Shown here: positions 1 to 9,823 of the stretch, piece after piece
How positions within the stretch are numbered: the stretch's first letter is position 1
How the letters are laid out: each line of letters starts with the position of its first letter
From: an uncultured Lachnospiraceae bacterium
GTDB lineage: Bacteria > Bacillota > Clostridia > Lachnospirales > Lachnospiraceae
Assembly: GCA_902762955.1 (NCBI GenBank)
Contig: CACWQH010000015.1
Coordinates: forward strand, 1-50,713
Reading direction: 5' to 3'
DNA length: 50,713 nucleotides
The notes under the pieces: generated by a model
Told to the model about the DNA's origin: nothing
What the model saw: only the letters and a program-made list of their open reading frames with translations
Database searches by the model: none
Program-made: the position numbers and the translations under genes

Positions 1-1484
1 CTTCCTCCACCGATTTCATTTCCGTTTAATACGATATCGTATGCCTTTGCACGAACCCTGCCCGGATCGCTCTCGATATACTCAAGGTCTTCTTCCATAG
101 GCATGGTAAACGGATGGTGCATAGCCTGATATCTGCCTAAATCCTCGTTCCACTCAAGGAGAGGGAATTCGGTAATCCATACAAATCTGTACTCGTTCTT
201 GTCAAGGAGTCCGAGCTGGTTTGCAAGCTCAACTCTAAGTGCTCCGAGCACATCATATACAAGCTTATTCTTATCGGCTGCAAATAATAATAAATCTCCG
301 TTTTCACCTTCCATAGCCGATACGATATTATTCATCTCATCGTCAGTCATGAATTTTGCAAATGATGATTTATAGCTTCCATCCTCTTGGATAGCTATAT
401 AAGCAAGCCCCTTTGCACCATAACCCTTTGCAAAATCAACCAAGGCATCTATCTTCTTACGAGGCATAGCGCCCTGTCTCTTGGCATTTATACCTCTTAC
501 GCTTCCGCCATTATCTATAGCACCCTTAAATACTACAAATTCGGAATTTCTAACCACATCGGTTACATCCTTAAGCTCCATACCGAATCTAAGGTCAGGC
601 TTATCGGAACCGAATCTCTCCATAGCCTCCTTGTAGGTCATCCTCTGGATAGGAAGTGAAACCTCCACACCGATGGTCTCCTTAAAGAGCTTGGCAAGAA
701 GTCTCTCATTAACATCAATTACATCATCCACGTCCACAAACGAAAGCTCCATATCTATCTGGGTAAACTCCGGCTGTCTGTCGGCACGTAAGTCCTCATC
801 ACGATAGCAGCGTGCTATCTGGAAATATCTGTCATAGCCCGAACACATAAGGAGCTGCTTATATATCTGCGGTGACTGCGGGAGTGCATAAAATGTTCCC
901 GGATGCACACGGCTCGGTACAAGATAATCTCTTGCTCCCTCAGGAGTAGACTTACAAAGTGTAGGAGTCTCAATCTCCAAAAATCCTTCGTCTGCAAGAA
1001 ATGCTCTTGTAAGAGTTGCAACCTTGCTTCTAAGCATAATGTTCTTTTGAAGATCAGGTCTTCTTAAATCAAGATATCTGTATTTTAATCTTAATTCTTC
1101 CTTAGTCTTGCTGTTTTCCTCAATAGGAAACGGAGGCGTATCTGCTTCTGAAAGTATTCTTATATCGGAAGCTATTACCTCTATATCACCTGTTGCAATA
1201 TTTTCATTTACGGCACCGGCTCTTTTTGCAACCTTGCCGGTAATTGCAACTACAAATTCACTTCTAAGCTTTTCAGCCTTGGCATACTTTTCGGAGCCGA
1301 CATTTGCCTCCTCAAAAATAACCTGAAGTATACCTGAACGGTCACGCAAATCAACAAAGATGATACCACCCTTATTTCTGCTCTTTTGCACCCATCCCAT
1401 AACTGTAACCTCGTTACCTATAAGTGCATTACTTACCTCTGTACATCTGTGACTTCTTTTAAGTCCATTCATTGACTCAGCCAT
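1..1484 (-). CDS. aspS: Aspartyl-tRNA synthetase, partial (C-terminus beyond the left edge)
   Basis: Class II aminoacyl-tRNA synthetase that charges tRNA-Asp in the cytoplasm. About 494 codons are present and the 3' end is cut off by the window edge. Visible in order: an N-terminal OB-fold anticodon-binding region (GWVQKSRNKGG, VDLRDRSG), class II motif 2 (FQIARCYRDEDLRADRQPEF), a GAD-like insertion, and, near the edge, the start of motif 3 (IVLNGNEIGGG). The start is the ATG at 1484, preceded by AAGGAGAT inside the end of hisS. The gap to the hisS stop is only 2 nt, so the two genes are co-transcribed and probably translationally coupled. The length so far fits the bacterial type with a GAD domain (about 590 residues). 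Confidence 0.96.
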   Translation of the reverse strand, partial: MAESMNGLKRSHRCTEVSNALIGNEVTVMGWVQKSRNKGGIIFVDLRDRSGILQVIFEEANVGSEKYAKAEKLRSEFVVAITGKVAKRAGAVNENIATGDIEVIASDIRILSEADTPPFPIEENSKTKEELRLKYRYLDLRRPDLQKNIMLRSKVATLTRAFLADEGFLEIETPTLCKSTPEGARDYLVPSRVHPGTFYALPQSPQIYKQLLMCSGYDRYFQIARCYRDEDLRADRQPEFTQIDMELSFVDVDDVIDVNERLLAKLFKETIGVEVSLPIQRMTYKEAMERFGSDKPDLRFGMELKDVTDVVRNSEFVVFKGAIDNGGSVRGINAKRQGAMPRKKIDALVDFAKGYGAKGLAYIAIQEDGSYKSSFAKFMTDDEMNNIVSAMEGENGDLLLFAADKNKLVYDVLGALRVELANQLGLLDKNEYRFVWITEFPLLEWNEDLGRYQAMHHPFTMPMEEDLEYIESDPGRVRAKAYDIVLNGNEIGGG

Positions 1485-1486
1485 TT

Positions 1487-2830
1487 TTAAATCTCCTTAT
1501 CCTTGAAAAACTCCACAAACTCGGTATAGCCCTCTTCCGCCATCTGATCCTTCTGGAATTTTTTATTTTTCTTCATAACAACTACATTGACGGTTTTTCC
1601 TGCTGCTCTTTCTTCCTTTGCCTTCTCGAGAATCTTTAGAAGCTTATCCGAAAGCATTCCCTTTTCTACCAGATATGCTTTTTTCTCGCCCTCTCCCGGA
1701 ACCTTGAAATCATTTTCAAGTAAGAGCATTATGATTCTCTCAAATCCGATTGAAAAACCGCATGCCGGTGTTGGTGTTCCGATGAATTTTCCTATCATCT
1801 CATCATAACGTCCGCCGCCTCCGACAGAGCCGCCGTACTCATCCATGGATATCTCAAATATTGGTCCGGTATAGTAAGACATACCTCTTACAAGTGTCGG
1901 ATCAAACTGCATCTTAAAATCAGCAGCCTTGGCATTTTCCACACTGGTTATAATAGTTTCAAGATTATCTGAAACTTCATTATCCAGGTAATCGCCAAGC
2001 TCCTCCTTAATAAATCTTACACCCTCTATATCACCTGTTGCCTTATCAAATAAGTTAAGGTATTTATCAACTGCTTCACTTGAATATCCACATCCCAAAA
2101 GCTCTTCCTTAACTCCTTCAAGTCCGATCTTATCCATCTTATCAAGTATGATAAATACTGTATCGTAGTCACTTTCAGGAAATCCCGAATAAGCAGCCAT
2201 AGCCTTAAGTATTCTTCTGTCATTTATTCTGATTGTAAAATTCTTAAAATCAAGTTTTCCGAGCAGGGTTGTGGTAGCAAGTATAAGCTCTATCTCAGCT
2301 AATATAGATGCTTCTCCGAGTATATCTATATCGCACTGCATGAACTGACGATATCTGCCTCTCTGAGGTCTGTCAGCACGCCATACATTTCCCATCTGAA
2401 GTGCCTTAAACGGACTTGGCAGATCGTTGGCATTATTTGAATAATATCTTGATAACGGAAGTGTCAGGTCATAACGAAGTCCGCTGTCTGAAAGTGTGCT
2501 GACATCTATATCCAAACCTGTTTCATTATCCTTATCTGAAGCTTCAGCTTTATCTGTATCAGGTACACTCTCCGTACCGGATTTAATAAGCTTATCTACT
2601 GCGCCTGTAAGCTTGTCGCCTCTTTTCAATATCTTAAATATAAGCTTTTCATTTTCTCCACCCTGATTGCTGGAAAGGTTTTCTATATGCTCCACACAAG
2701 GGGTTTCAACCGAGGTAAAGCCAAAGGTCTTATAGGTTTCCTTGATAAGTCCTATACAATAATCCCTTATCGCCATCTCCTTAGGCAGTATATCCTTCAT
2801 ACCTGTTACGGGTTTTTTCTTCATAGCCAT
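1487..2830 (-). CDS. hisS: Histidyl-tRNA synthetase with an extra loop
   Basis: Class II synthetase for tRNA-His, 447 residues. Motif 1 lies near PVTGMKDILP, motif 2 is GNVWRADRPQRGRYRQFMQCD, the histidine-A motif is GMSYYTGPIFEI and motif 3 is GGGGRYDEMIG with GFSIGFERI. The protein is about 25-30 residues longer than usual: between LIFKILKRG and GLRYDLTLPLSRY there is an acidic, Ser/Thr/Asp-rich stretch (about residues 72-115) where most bacterial HisRS have a short loop. The C-terminal anticodon-binding domain seems shortened or diverged. GGGAGG precedes the ATG at 2830, directly after the hemZ stop (adjacent codons). Confidence 0.95.
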   Translation of the reverse strand: MAMKKKPVTGMKDILPKEMAIRDYCIGLIKETYKTFGFTSVETPCVEHIENLSSNQGGENEKLIFKILKRGDKLTGAVDKLIKSGTESVPDTDKAEASDKDNETGLDIDVSTLSDSGLRYDLTLPLSRYYSNNANDLPSPFKALQMGNVWRADRPQRGRYRQFMQCDIDILGEASILAEIELILATTTLLGKLDFKNFTIRINDRRILKAMAAYSGFPESDYDTVFIILDKMDKIGLEGVKEELLGCGYSSEAVDKYLNLFDKATGDIEGVRFIKEELGDYLDNEVSDNLETIITSVENAKAADFKMQFDPTLVRGMSYYTGPIFEISMDEYGGSVGGGGRYDEMIGKFIGTPTPACGFSIGFERIIMLLLENDFKVPGEGEKKAYLVEKGMLSDKLLKILEKAKEERAAGKTVNVVVMKKNKKFQKDQMAEEGYTEFVEFFKDKEI

Positions 2831-4417
2831 TTATCGTTTCCTCCCTATCATCTCGTCAAATCTGTCTATATAATCATCGATTGACTTGCAGTTTTCTGAC
2901 CTGTCAATCCTTATCACATTGTCCTCTTCATCCCTTATTACATACTTTGAAGAAGAGCCCGCTCCAACAGCGATTATATCAGTAAGCTCTTCCATAATAA
3001 GCACGTTATATATACACTCCTTACCCGGTAAGGAGTATCCTACATTTTCCAGATTACCGCCTATGTTTTTCTGTCTGTAAAGGTAATACGGTTCCATACC
3101 AAGCTCTGCTGCCGCCTTGGAAACCATATCGAGCATTTCATCGATATCATGATTGATATCCGCTTTGTACTCGTCCATTCTCTCATTTAGCTTTGCTGCT
3201 CTTTTAATCGCAAGCGAATGAACAGTAAGACTCTCCGGCTTTAATCCCTTAACTTTACCAAGGGTATGCTCCATCATAGGCTTATCTTCTCCCGGAAGAC
3301 CGGCGATAAGATCCATATTGATATTATCAAAGCCGCACTCCCTCGCAAGAGAAAATGCATGCTCTACATCCTCTACCGTATGTGCACGTCCTATGGTTTT
3401 AAGTGTCACATCGTTCATGGTTTGAGGATTTATACTAATTCTTGTTACATTATGCTTTTTCATAACAAGAAGCTTTTCTTTGGTTATGCTGTCAGGTCTT
3501 CCCGCTTCTATCGTATATTCAAGAAGCTTGTCAGCTTTTATTAATGTACTGTCTATATGAGTAAGAAGCCTGTCCAGCTGCTCATGATTTATCGAGGTCG
3601 GAGTTCCTCCACCCATATAAATCGACACAAGTCTTTTATCCTTATATCTTTCTGCGACATATGTTATCTCTTCGCAAAGCCTGTCGATATACCTGTCCAC
3701 CTTATCATCATGAAGTGCTATCGCATAAGCCGTAAATGAACAGTAAAGACACCTGCTCGGACAAAACGGAATTCCTACGTATAAACAGTAGGAATTTTTT
3801 AGGTCAATATCTTTTATAAGCTTAAGCTCCTTATCAGCAACATCAAAGCTAAGCTTGGCCTTGCTGTCGCAGGTATCATATGTAGTTTTGTAATAATCTG
3901 CTACTTCCTCACGTGACCTACCCTCACGGATTTTCTTCATGGCAATCTTGGTCGGTCTTACACCGGTCAGGTCTCCCCAAGGAAGCTTTCTGCCGGTAAA
4001 ATCACACAGCAGCCTGTAAACTGCTAATTTTAAATCATTGCGAAAGCTTTCCCGATCTTTAAAATCTCCATCTATAATACATGTATTTTCCCAACCGTTT
4101 TTTATTATATTTTTTATTACAGTATCAGCAACATATCCTTTTTCAAAATTGTAAATATTACCACTCTTCATTAAGGAAAATACAGCATCTTTATATGCTT
4201 TGGCAACAATCTCATTATCATTATTTAATAAAAAATCTGTGTTATCAAACAATGAAAGATATGTGTTTTTTTCCTCAAAAAAGGCCCATAAAACTAACCG
4301 TCCCTTTTCCCCATCCTGCTTACTGTAATTGACTATTTTTTCACCCGGAAAAAATGCCATAAGCATGGCACGCAAATCATTATTGTAATCCTGTACATTT
4401 TGCTTAAGCAAAATCAT
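2831..4417 (-). CDS. hemZ: Radical SAM coproporphyrinogen dehydrogenase-like protein HemZ
   Basis: Radical SAM protein of the oxygen-independent coproporphyrinogen III oxidase family, 528 residues, in the HemZ branch of Firmicutes. The 4Fe-4S cluster motif CPSRCLYC gives C219, C223 and C226, followed by YMGGGTPTS (SAM-binding glycine motif) and the HemN-like stretch TIEAGRPD. The N-terminal ~200 residues are a HemZ-specific extension. In related anaerobes this gene sits in the same block with hisS and aspS, which supports the HemZ name over HemN or HemW. GGAG lies 8 nt before the ATG at 4417. Actual haem-pathway activity in this organism cannot be told from sequence. Confidence 0.88.
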   Translation of the reverse strand: MILLKQNVQDYNNDLRAMLMAFFPGEKIVNYSKQDGEKGRLVLWAFFEEKNTYLSLFDNTDFLLNNDNEIVAKAYKDAVFSLMKSGNIYNFEKGYVADTVIKNIIKNGWENTCIIDGDFKDRESFRNDLKLAVYRLLCDFTGRKLPWGDLTGVRPTKIAMKKIREGRSREEVADYYKTTYDTCDSKAKLSFDVADKELKLIKDIDLKNSYCLYVGIPFCPSRCLYCSFTAYAIALHDDKVDRYIDRLCEEITYVAERYKDKRLVSIYMGGGTPTSINHEQLDRLLTHIDSTLIKADKLLEYTIEAGRPDSITKEKLLVMKKHNVTRISINPQTMNDVTLKTIGRAHTVEDVEHAFSLARECGFDNINMDLIAGLPGEDKPMMEHTLGKVKGLKPESLTVHSLAIKRAAKLNERMDEYKADINHDIDEMLDMVSKAAAELGMEPYYLYRQKNIGGNLENVGYSLPGKECIYNVLIMEELTDIIAVGAGSSSKYVIRDEEDNVIRIDRSENCKSIDDYIDRFDEMIGRKR

Positions 4418-4432
4418 TTTATATACTCCAAA

Positions 4433-5074
4433 CTAAAAATCCGAAAAGAACGGATTCATTCTCTTTTCTCTTCCTACGGTGGTTTTACCGCCATGTCCCG
4501 AATATACAACCACGTCCTCAGGGAGTGAAAGAAGCTTGGCACTTATATTTTCTATAAGATCCTCCCAGCTTCCGGTCGGAAAATCAGAACGTCCGACACT
4601 CATTTCAAAAAGAGTGTCACCTGAAAATACTATCTTATTATCCTCAAAATAATAACACATACCGCCCTTGGTATGTCCCGGCACATGGAGACATTTTATC
4701 TTAGCACCTATTAATTCAAGTACCTCATTATCATCAACGTAAACGTCTGCATCCAATGTCATCTCAGGCGGAAAATCAACCGTCATATTGACATGTACAT
4801 TTTTAAGGACATCCTCTTCTTCCTTACCTGCATATACCTTGATATCCGGATATTCCTTCTTAAGTCCCGGTACCGCCCTGATATGGTCAAAATGTCCATG
4901 TGTCAGCAAAATACCGGCAACCTTATACTGCTGTTCCTTACATCTTTTTATGATAAAATCCGCCTTATCGGCAGGGTCAACAATAAGTGCCTCTCTGGTA
5001 TCGGTATTGACAACCATATAGCAATTGGTTGCAAGCGGTCCCAGCACATTTGTAACCGTAATAATATTAGCCAT
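4433..5074 (-). CDS. MBL-fold metallo-hydrolase, glyoxalase II-like
   Basis: Metallo-beta-lactamase-fold hydrolase of 213 residues. The zinc motif THGHFDH gives H59, H61, D63 and H64; further metal ligands are in VPGHTKGG and the late aspartate in FSGDTLF, with a final GHGGKT histidine. The family (glyoxalase II / YcbL-like) hydrolyses thioesters, but the substrate here is unknown. AAAGGA precedes the ATG. It lies between rel and hemZ. In many relatives a D-aminoacyl-tRNA deacylase gene (dtd) stands between rel and this gene; here the 72-bp gap has no such gene. Confidence 0.88.
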   Translation of the reverse strand: MANIITVTNVLGPLATNCYMVVNTDTREALIVDPADKADFIIKRCKEQQYKVAGILLTHGHFDHIRAVPGLKKEYPDIKVYAGKEEEDVLKNVHVNMTVDFPPEMTLDADVYVDDNEVLELIGAKIKCLHVPGHTKGGMCYYFEDNKIVFSGDTLFEMSVGRSDFPTGSWEDLIENISAKLLSLPEDVVVYSGHGGKTTVGREKRMNPFFSDF

Positions 5075-5146
5075 GTTTTTTCCTTTCTATATTACCGGAC
5101 TATTGGTAAGCCTGCGACTTTGTTTATAACCGGTTCACCTGCTTAA

Positions 5147-7426
5147 CTACCCCGTGGTTCTTTCGATATCGATAACTCCCTCGATATTTCTTACCTTGGA
5201 AATTATCTTCATAAGCTGATCCTTGGAATGTATATCAAACTTGACTGATATAGTAGCCTTACCCTGCTTGCTGAGACGTACATTTAATCCGGTCAGATTG
5301 ATATTTTCCTCATTAAATATCTTGGTAAGTGCAAATACAAGTCCCTGCTTTTCCACCGCATATACATTAATCTCTGCGGTATAGAGATTAGTGCTTTGAC
5401 CCTGATCCTGTGCCCATTCCGCCTCGATAAGTCTCTCACGGTCAAGCTCACTCATGCAAAGAATATTGATACAGTCAGTTCTGTGAATGGATATACCTCT
5501 TCCTCTGGTTATATATCCTACTATCTCATCTCCCGGAACCGGAGCACAGCACTGTGAAAATCTCACGGCTACATCATCTATTCCCTTAACGATAATTCCC
5601 TCACGGCTATTCTTGGTTGAACGTCCCGGGGTATTTATCTTTTCAACTATATCATCTTCGGTAACCTTTCTGGCGAGTTCATTTTTATACTCTTCCTGAA
5701 GACGATTAACTATTTGTCCTTCTTTGATGCCGCCATGGCCTATACTTGCCAAAAGAGCATCCCAATTTGCAAAATTGTACTTCTTTAAAACCCTGTCCAT
5801 AAATTCAGGCTTCATAATATCAGAAGCAACAATACCCTTTGACTTACAATATGCATTTATGGCATCACGTCCCTTTTGCATATTGTCTTCTTTATTTTCA
5901 AGTCTGAACCACTGGTTAATCTTAGTCTTAGCCTGAGTACTTTTAACGACATTTAACCAATCAAGGCTCGGACCCTTGGAATTTTGTGAAGTAATAATCT
6001 CAACACGGTCTCCGTTGTGAAGCTCGGTTTCTATAGGAACCTGTTTACCGTTTACCCTTGCTCCCACCATCTTGTTACCGACAGCTGTGTGGATGATATA
6101 TGCAAAGTCAATCGGTGTCGAACCCTTAGGCAGATTCTTTACATCACCTGCAGGTGTAAAGCAATAAACCTGATCGGAAAAAATATTTAAATCCGTCTTT
6201 ATTGCACTTACAAATTCCTTATTATCGGTTGTATCCGTCTGCCACTCAAGTATCTGTCTTAACCAGCTGAGTTTCTTTTCTTCTGACTCCTTGGAATTGC
6301 CGCCCTCCTTGTATTTCCAATGTGCAGCGATACCGTATTCTGCAGTCCTGTGCATTTCATAGGTTCTTATCTGAATCTCAAACGGTTTACCCTCAGGACC
6401 GATAAGTGTAGTATGAAGTGACTGATACATGTTGGATTTAGGCATGGCAATATAATCCTTAAATCGTCCCGGTATAGGCTTGTATTTTTCATGGATTATA
6501 CCAAGCGCTGCATAGCAATCCCTTACATTTTCAACCTTGATTCTTATGGCATGTATATCATAAATCTGGTCAAGAGTTTTCTCCTGTGTAACCATCTTCT
6601 TATATATACTGAATAAATGCTTGACTCTTCCGTCAACCTCTGCCTCTATGCCGGCCTCCTTCATATAGTTACTTACTTCATCAACCATATGATTGATAAA
6701 TTCCTCACCTGCCGAGACATAATTTGCAATCTCTTCCTTGAGATTTTCATATACATCCGGATAGAGATATCTCATGGATAAATCATCCAGTTCAATCTTG
6801 ATTTTGGATATACCGAGCCTATGCGCAAGCGGTGCATATATATCCATGGTCTCACGCGATTTTTCTATCTGCTTTGCCGGTGACTGATACTGAAGAGTCC
6901 TTAAATTATGAAGTCTGTCGGCAAGCTTTATAAGAATAACTCTAATATCCTTGGCCATAGCCAAAAACATCTTTCTTAGGTTTTCAGCCTGTACCTCTAT
7001 TTTATCCTGTGACAAATCCAATTGGGTAAGCTTTGTAACACCATCCACCAAAAGTGCAATCTCCGGTGAAAATTCTTTGGAAATTTCCTCGCTGGTCATA
7101 ACCGTATCCTCTACAACATCATGCAAAAGGCCGGCAGCTATGGTTTCTTTATCCAGTTCCAATTCAGCCAAAATTATAGCAACACAAAGAGGGTGAATGA
7201 TATACGGTTCACCCGACTTACGTTTTTGACCTTCATGTGCTTTATCCGCCACCTTATAAGCCTTTTCGATAATAGTTAAATCATCGGAAGGATGATACTT
7301 CAAAACAGTTTCCTTAAGCTGTTCATAAAGCTCCTCCGGTGGTGTAAAATCACTCGGCGTGCTAAGGTCATTTTTCAATGTACTATGTGCTAATTTAGTT
7401 GTCATCTCTTTAACTTCCTCTGCCAT
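5147..7426 (-). CDS. rel: Bifunctional (p)ppGpp synthetase/hydrolase Rel
   Basis: Makes and degrades the stringent-response alarmone (p)ppGpp, 759 residues. Order of domains: HD hydrolase (about 45-200, with HDVVED at 102-107, the intact hydrolase signature), synthetase (about 230-350, with RFKDYIAMPKSN), TGS (about 390-450), a Cys-containing zinc-finger/helical region (about 640-660, RFSQCCAPVPGDEIVG) and a C-terminal ACT domain. The RxKD-type synthetase motif and intact HD motif point to a bifunctional Rel rather than a mono-functional RelA. I chose the ATG at 7426, nine bases after AAGGAG. An in-frame GTG at 7453 directly after the apt stop has no ribosome binding site. Confidence 0.95.
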   Translation of the reverse strand: MAEEVKEMTTKLAHSTLKNDLSTPSDFTPPEELYEQLKETVLKYHPSDDLTIIEKAYKVADKAHEGQKRKSGEPYIIHPLCVAIILAELELDKETIAAGLLHDVVEDTVMTSEEISKEFSPEIALLVDGVTKLTQLDLSQDKIEVQAENLRKMFLAMAKDIRVILIKLADRLHNLRTLQYQSPAKQIEKSRETMDIYAPLAHRLGISKIKIELDDLSMRYLYPDVYENLKEEIANYVSAGEEFINHMVDEVSNYMKEAGIEAEVDGRVKHLFSIYKKMVTQEKTLDQIYDIHAIRIKVENVRDCYAALGIIHEKYKPIPGRFKDYIAMPKSNMYQSLHTTLIGPEGKPFEIQIRTYEMHRTAEYGIAAHWKYKEGGNSKESEEKKLSWLRQILEWQTDTTDNKEFVSAIKTDLNIFSDQVYCFTPAGDVKNLPKGSTPIDFAYIIHTAVGNKMVGARVNGKQVPIETELHNGDRVEIITSQNSKGPSLDWLNVVKSTQAKTKINQWFRLENKEDNMQKGRDAINAYCKSKGIVASDIMKPEFMDRVLKKYNFANWDALLASIGHGGIKEGQIVNRLQEEYKNELARKVTEDDIVEKINTPGRSTKNSREGIIVKGIDDVAVRFSQCCAPVPGDEIVGYITRGRGISIHRTDCINILCMSELDRERLIEAEWAQDQGQSTNLYTAEINVYAVEKQGLVFALTKIFNEENINLTGLNVRLSKQGKATISVKFDIHSKDQLMKIISKVRNIEGVIDIERTTG

Positions 7427-7453
7427 AGTATCACGCTCCTTACCCTGATACAC

Positions 7454-7978
7454 TTACTCGCCTTCATACTGAACAACCGAGTCAATCTTATAATCCTTGA
7501 GTTTTTCTCTTCCCCTAAGGTCGATAAGCTCAATCAAAAATACCATCTTAACCACCTCACCGCCAAGCTCCTCGATAAGCTTTGCAGCAGCCTCTATGGT
7601 TCCGCCTGTAGCTATAAGGTCATCAACCAAAACCACCTTATCACCCGGCTTGATAGCATCCTTATGTATCTCTATGGTAGCTGTTCCATACTCAAGCTCA
7701 TAGCTTCTCTCTATAGTTTCTCTTGGGAGCTTGCCCTTCTTTCTTACAGGAACAAAACTCTTTTTATTGATATAAGCAAGAGGTGCGCCAAATATGAATC
7801 CTCTTGATTCGGTTCCTGCAATAACATCATAATCAACTCCATCAAGGAACTTATTCATCTCATCAATTGCAAGAGAATAGCCCTCTTCGTTTTCAAGAAC
7901 ACTTGTAATGTCTCTGAATATTATACCCTCACTCGGAAAATCAGGTATGCTTGTAATATAGTCTTTGATGTCTTTCAT
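7454..7978 (-). CDS. apt: Adenine phosphoribosyltransferase
   Basis: Salvage enzyme that makes AMP from adenine and PRPP, 174 residues, the normal family length. The N-terminal region carries PDFPSEGIIFRDIT, the middle AGTESRGFIFG, and the PRPP-binding loop VVLVDDLIATGG lies at about residue 115-126. GGAGGA sits just before the ATG, directly after the recJ stop. The recJ-apt-rel order is common in Firmicutes. Confidence 0.96.
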   Translation of the reverse strand: MKDIKDYITSIPDFPSEGIIFRDITSVLENEEGYSLAIDEMNKFLDGVDYDVIAGTESRGFIFGAPLAYINKKSFVPVRKKGKLPRETIERSYELEYGTATIEIHKDAIKPGDKVVLVDDLIATGGTIEAAAKLIEELGGEVVKMVFLIELIDLRGREKLKDYKIDSVVQYEGE

Positions 7979-7988
7979 TTTTTCCTCC

Positions 7989-9758
7989 TCATGCTTTCTG
8001 ATATCTTTCCGGCCTTATCTGAATATAAGTTTTACCATTATAATAATTAAGTTCCGGATGATATGCAACATTTATCTTAACGTTATTTGGCTGTCCTTTT
8101 AGCATTTTATCACATTCCTGCTCTCCAAACCACATTTTTATGCTTTCTATGAAAGAATTAATATCAAAATCCACTGCATTAATTCTAAAACCGTTCTTAT
8201 CCTGAAGAGTAAGCCTGCCAAATTGATTCTTTTCACCCATAAATCTTATATTGACAACACCAAGACCCGCCTGTCCAAATAAAGCCCTTGGATTATCTTT
8301 TCCGTATGGTTCAAGCAAATCAAGCTCTTTTATAAGTTCTTCCGTTATATATGAAAATGGCATAGCTGCATCCAAATGTACCTTATACGCAAGATCATCC
8401 TCTGTAAGTTTTTGATTTTCATTTAATTTTTTTCTAAGCTCGGAAAGCTTATCTTTTTCAATCGAAAAACCTGCTGCCATCTGATGTCCACCGACCCTTA
8501 TAAAAAGCTCCTTTATGGCACTTAATTCTTCAAACATATTATACTCTTCGATGGATCGGCCTGAGCCTTTTAAAAATCCACCTTCTCCATCCGTAAAAAC
8601 AAGTGTCGGCTTATGATACTTTTCCTTTACCTTTCCTGCAACTATACCTGCAAGACTCTCATGTAAACTGGGAATATATATAACAAGAATTATATCATCT
8701 TTTAATTCCTTTTCAACTATTTCAAATGCCTGCTTTGTACCATTTTCCGTCATACTTTTGCGTTCAACATTTATTTCTTTTATTCTCGCAGCCTCTTTGA
8801 CAGCATACTCTTCATCCTCAGAAAGCAAAAGAGAAAGTCCTGTCTTAGCACTCTCCAGTCTTCCTGTAGCATTGAAGCATGGTCCGAGAACGAACCCAAA
8901 ATCATATGTATTAATCTTTTTTTCTGTCAAACCATTTACATTAATCAATGCCTTAAGTCCGACATTATCCGTATCTTTGATTTTTTCAAGTGCTCTTTTT
9001 ACATAGTATCTGTTTTCATCCTTAAGAGACATAACATCACAGACTGTAGCAAGTCCAAGCATTTCTATATACTTGTCCTCATCCTCCCAAGTAATGTCCA
9101 TAAGCTCGTGCATTCTTCTTATAAACTTATATGCTACAACCGCTCCGCATATTTCCTTAAAAGGATACCCACATCCCGGCTGCTTTATATCTATAACTGC
9201 ATCTGCAGAAACATAGCTGTATTTCTTTTCTCCATTTTCATCAAATTCAAACGGAACCTCATGATGATCGGTAACTATGACCGTCATACCTAATTTTTTT
9301 GCGCGTGCAACTGCTTCAAATGCAGCTATACCATTATCACATGTAATTATGGTATCGACACCGGATTCTTTAGCTTCCTCAATTATCCTTGTATTTATTC
9401 CATAACCATCCAACATCCTGTCAGGGATCTCGTAGCTTACATCCGCACCTGCCTCAATAAGCGCCTTATATAGAACAAAGTTGGACATTATTCCATCCAC
9501 ATCATAATCAGATACGATTCTTATCTTTTTTCCTTCACGTATCTTTTCAATCATTATCCGGCATCCCTTATCCATATCCTTCATAAGTGCCGGTGCATGT
9601 GTATCCTCCACGCGAGGATAAAGATATCTTCGAATCTCCTCGTCATCAACCACATCCCTGTTTCTGATAACTCTGGCTACAACCGGATCTATATTAAATT
9701 TTCTTCCTATCTCATTAAAATCCGCTCTCTTACCGTATATAGTCCACTTTTCTTGCAT
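7989..9758 (-). CDS. recJ: Single-stranded-DNA-specific exonuclease RecJ
   Basis: 5'-3' single-strand DNA exonuclease used in recombination and repair, 589 residues. It has the DHH phosphoesterase motifs DYDVDGIM and TDHHEVP, the GPCFNATGRLESA motif, and a DHHA1 module with RVGGHQMAAGFSIE, followed by a C-terminal OB-fold region. The length matches the Firmicutes short RecJ form. It is the first gene of the apt-rel-hemZ-hisS-aspS run; AGGAGC precedes the ATG and a sigma-A-like promoter lies 37-65 bp upstream. Confidence 0.95.
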   Translation of the reverse strand: MQEKWTIYGKRADFNEIGRKFNIDPVVARVIRNRDVVDDEEIRRYLYPRVEDTHAPALMKDMDKGCRIMIEKIREGKKIRIVSDYDVDGIMSNFVLYKALIEAGADVSYEIPDRMLDGYGINTRIIEEAKESGVDTIITCDNGIAAFEAVARAKKLGMTVIVTDHHEVPFEFDENGEKKYSYVSADAVIDIKQPGCGYPFKEICGAVVAYKFIRRMHELMDITWEDEDKYIEMLGLATVCDVMSLKDENRYYVKRALEKIKDTDNVGLKALINVNGLTEKKINTYDFGFVLGPCFNATGRLESAKTGLSLLLSEDEEYAVKEAARIKEINVERKSMTENGTKQAFEIVEKELKDDIILVIYIPSLHESLAGIVAGKVKEKYHKPTLVFTDGEGGFLKGSGRSIEEYNMFEELSAIKELFIRVGGHQMAAGFSIEKDKLSELRKKLNENQKLTEDDLAYKVHLDAAMPFSYITEELIKELDLLEPYGKDNPRALFGQAGLGVVNIRFMGEKNQFGRLTLQDKNGFRINAVDFDINSFIESIKMWFGEQECDKMLKGQPNNVKINVAYHPELNYYNGKTYIQIRPERYQKA

Positions 9759-9794
9759 AATGCCATGCTCCTAACCTAAAACAAACATACCTAC

Positions 9795-9823
9795 ATTATA
9801 ATAATTTTAAACAGACAAGTAAA
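9795..9823 (-). promoter_or_regulatory. Predicted sigma-A promoter for the recJ operon
   Basis: Read on the minus strand: -35 TTTACT (9818-9823), a 17-bp spacer and a perfect -10 TATAAT (9795-9800). Transcription would start close to 9788, about 30 nt before the recJ ATG. This is a sequence match only. Confidence 0.6.

Noticed and set aside
1480-2860. T-box leader for hisS-aspS
   Set aside because: hisS follows hemZ directly with adjacent stop and start codons, leaving no room for a leader.
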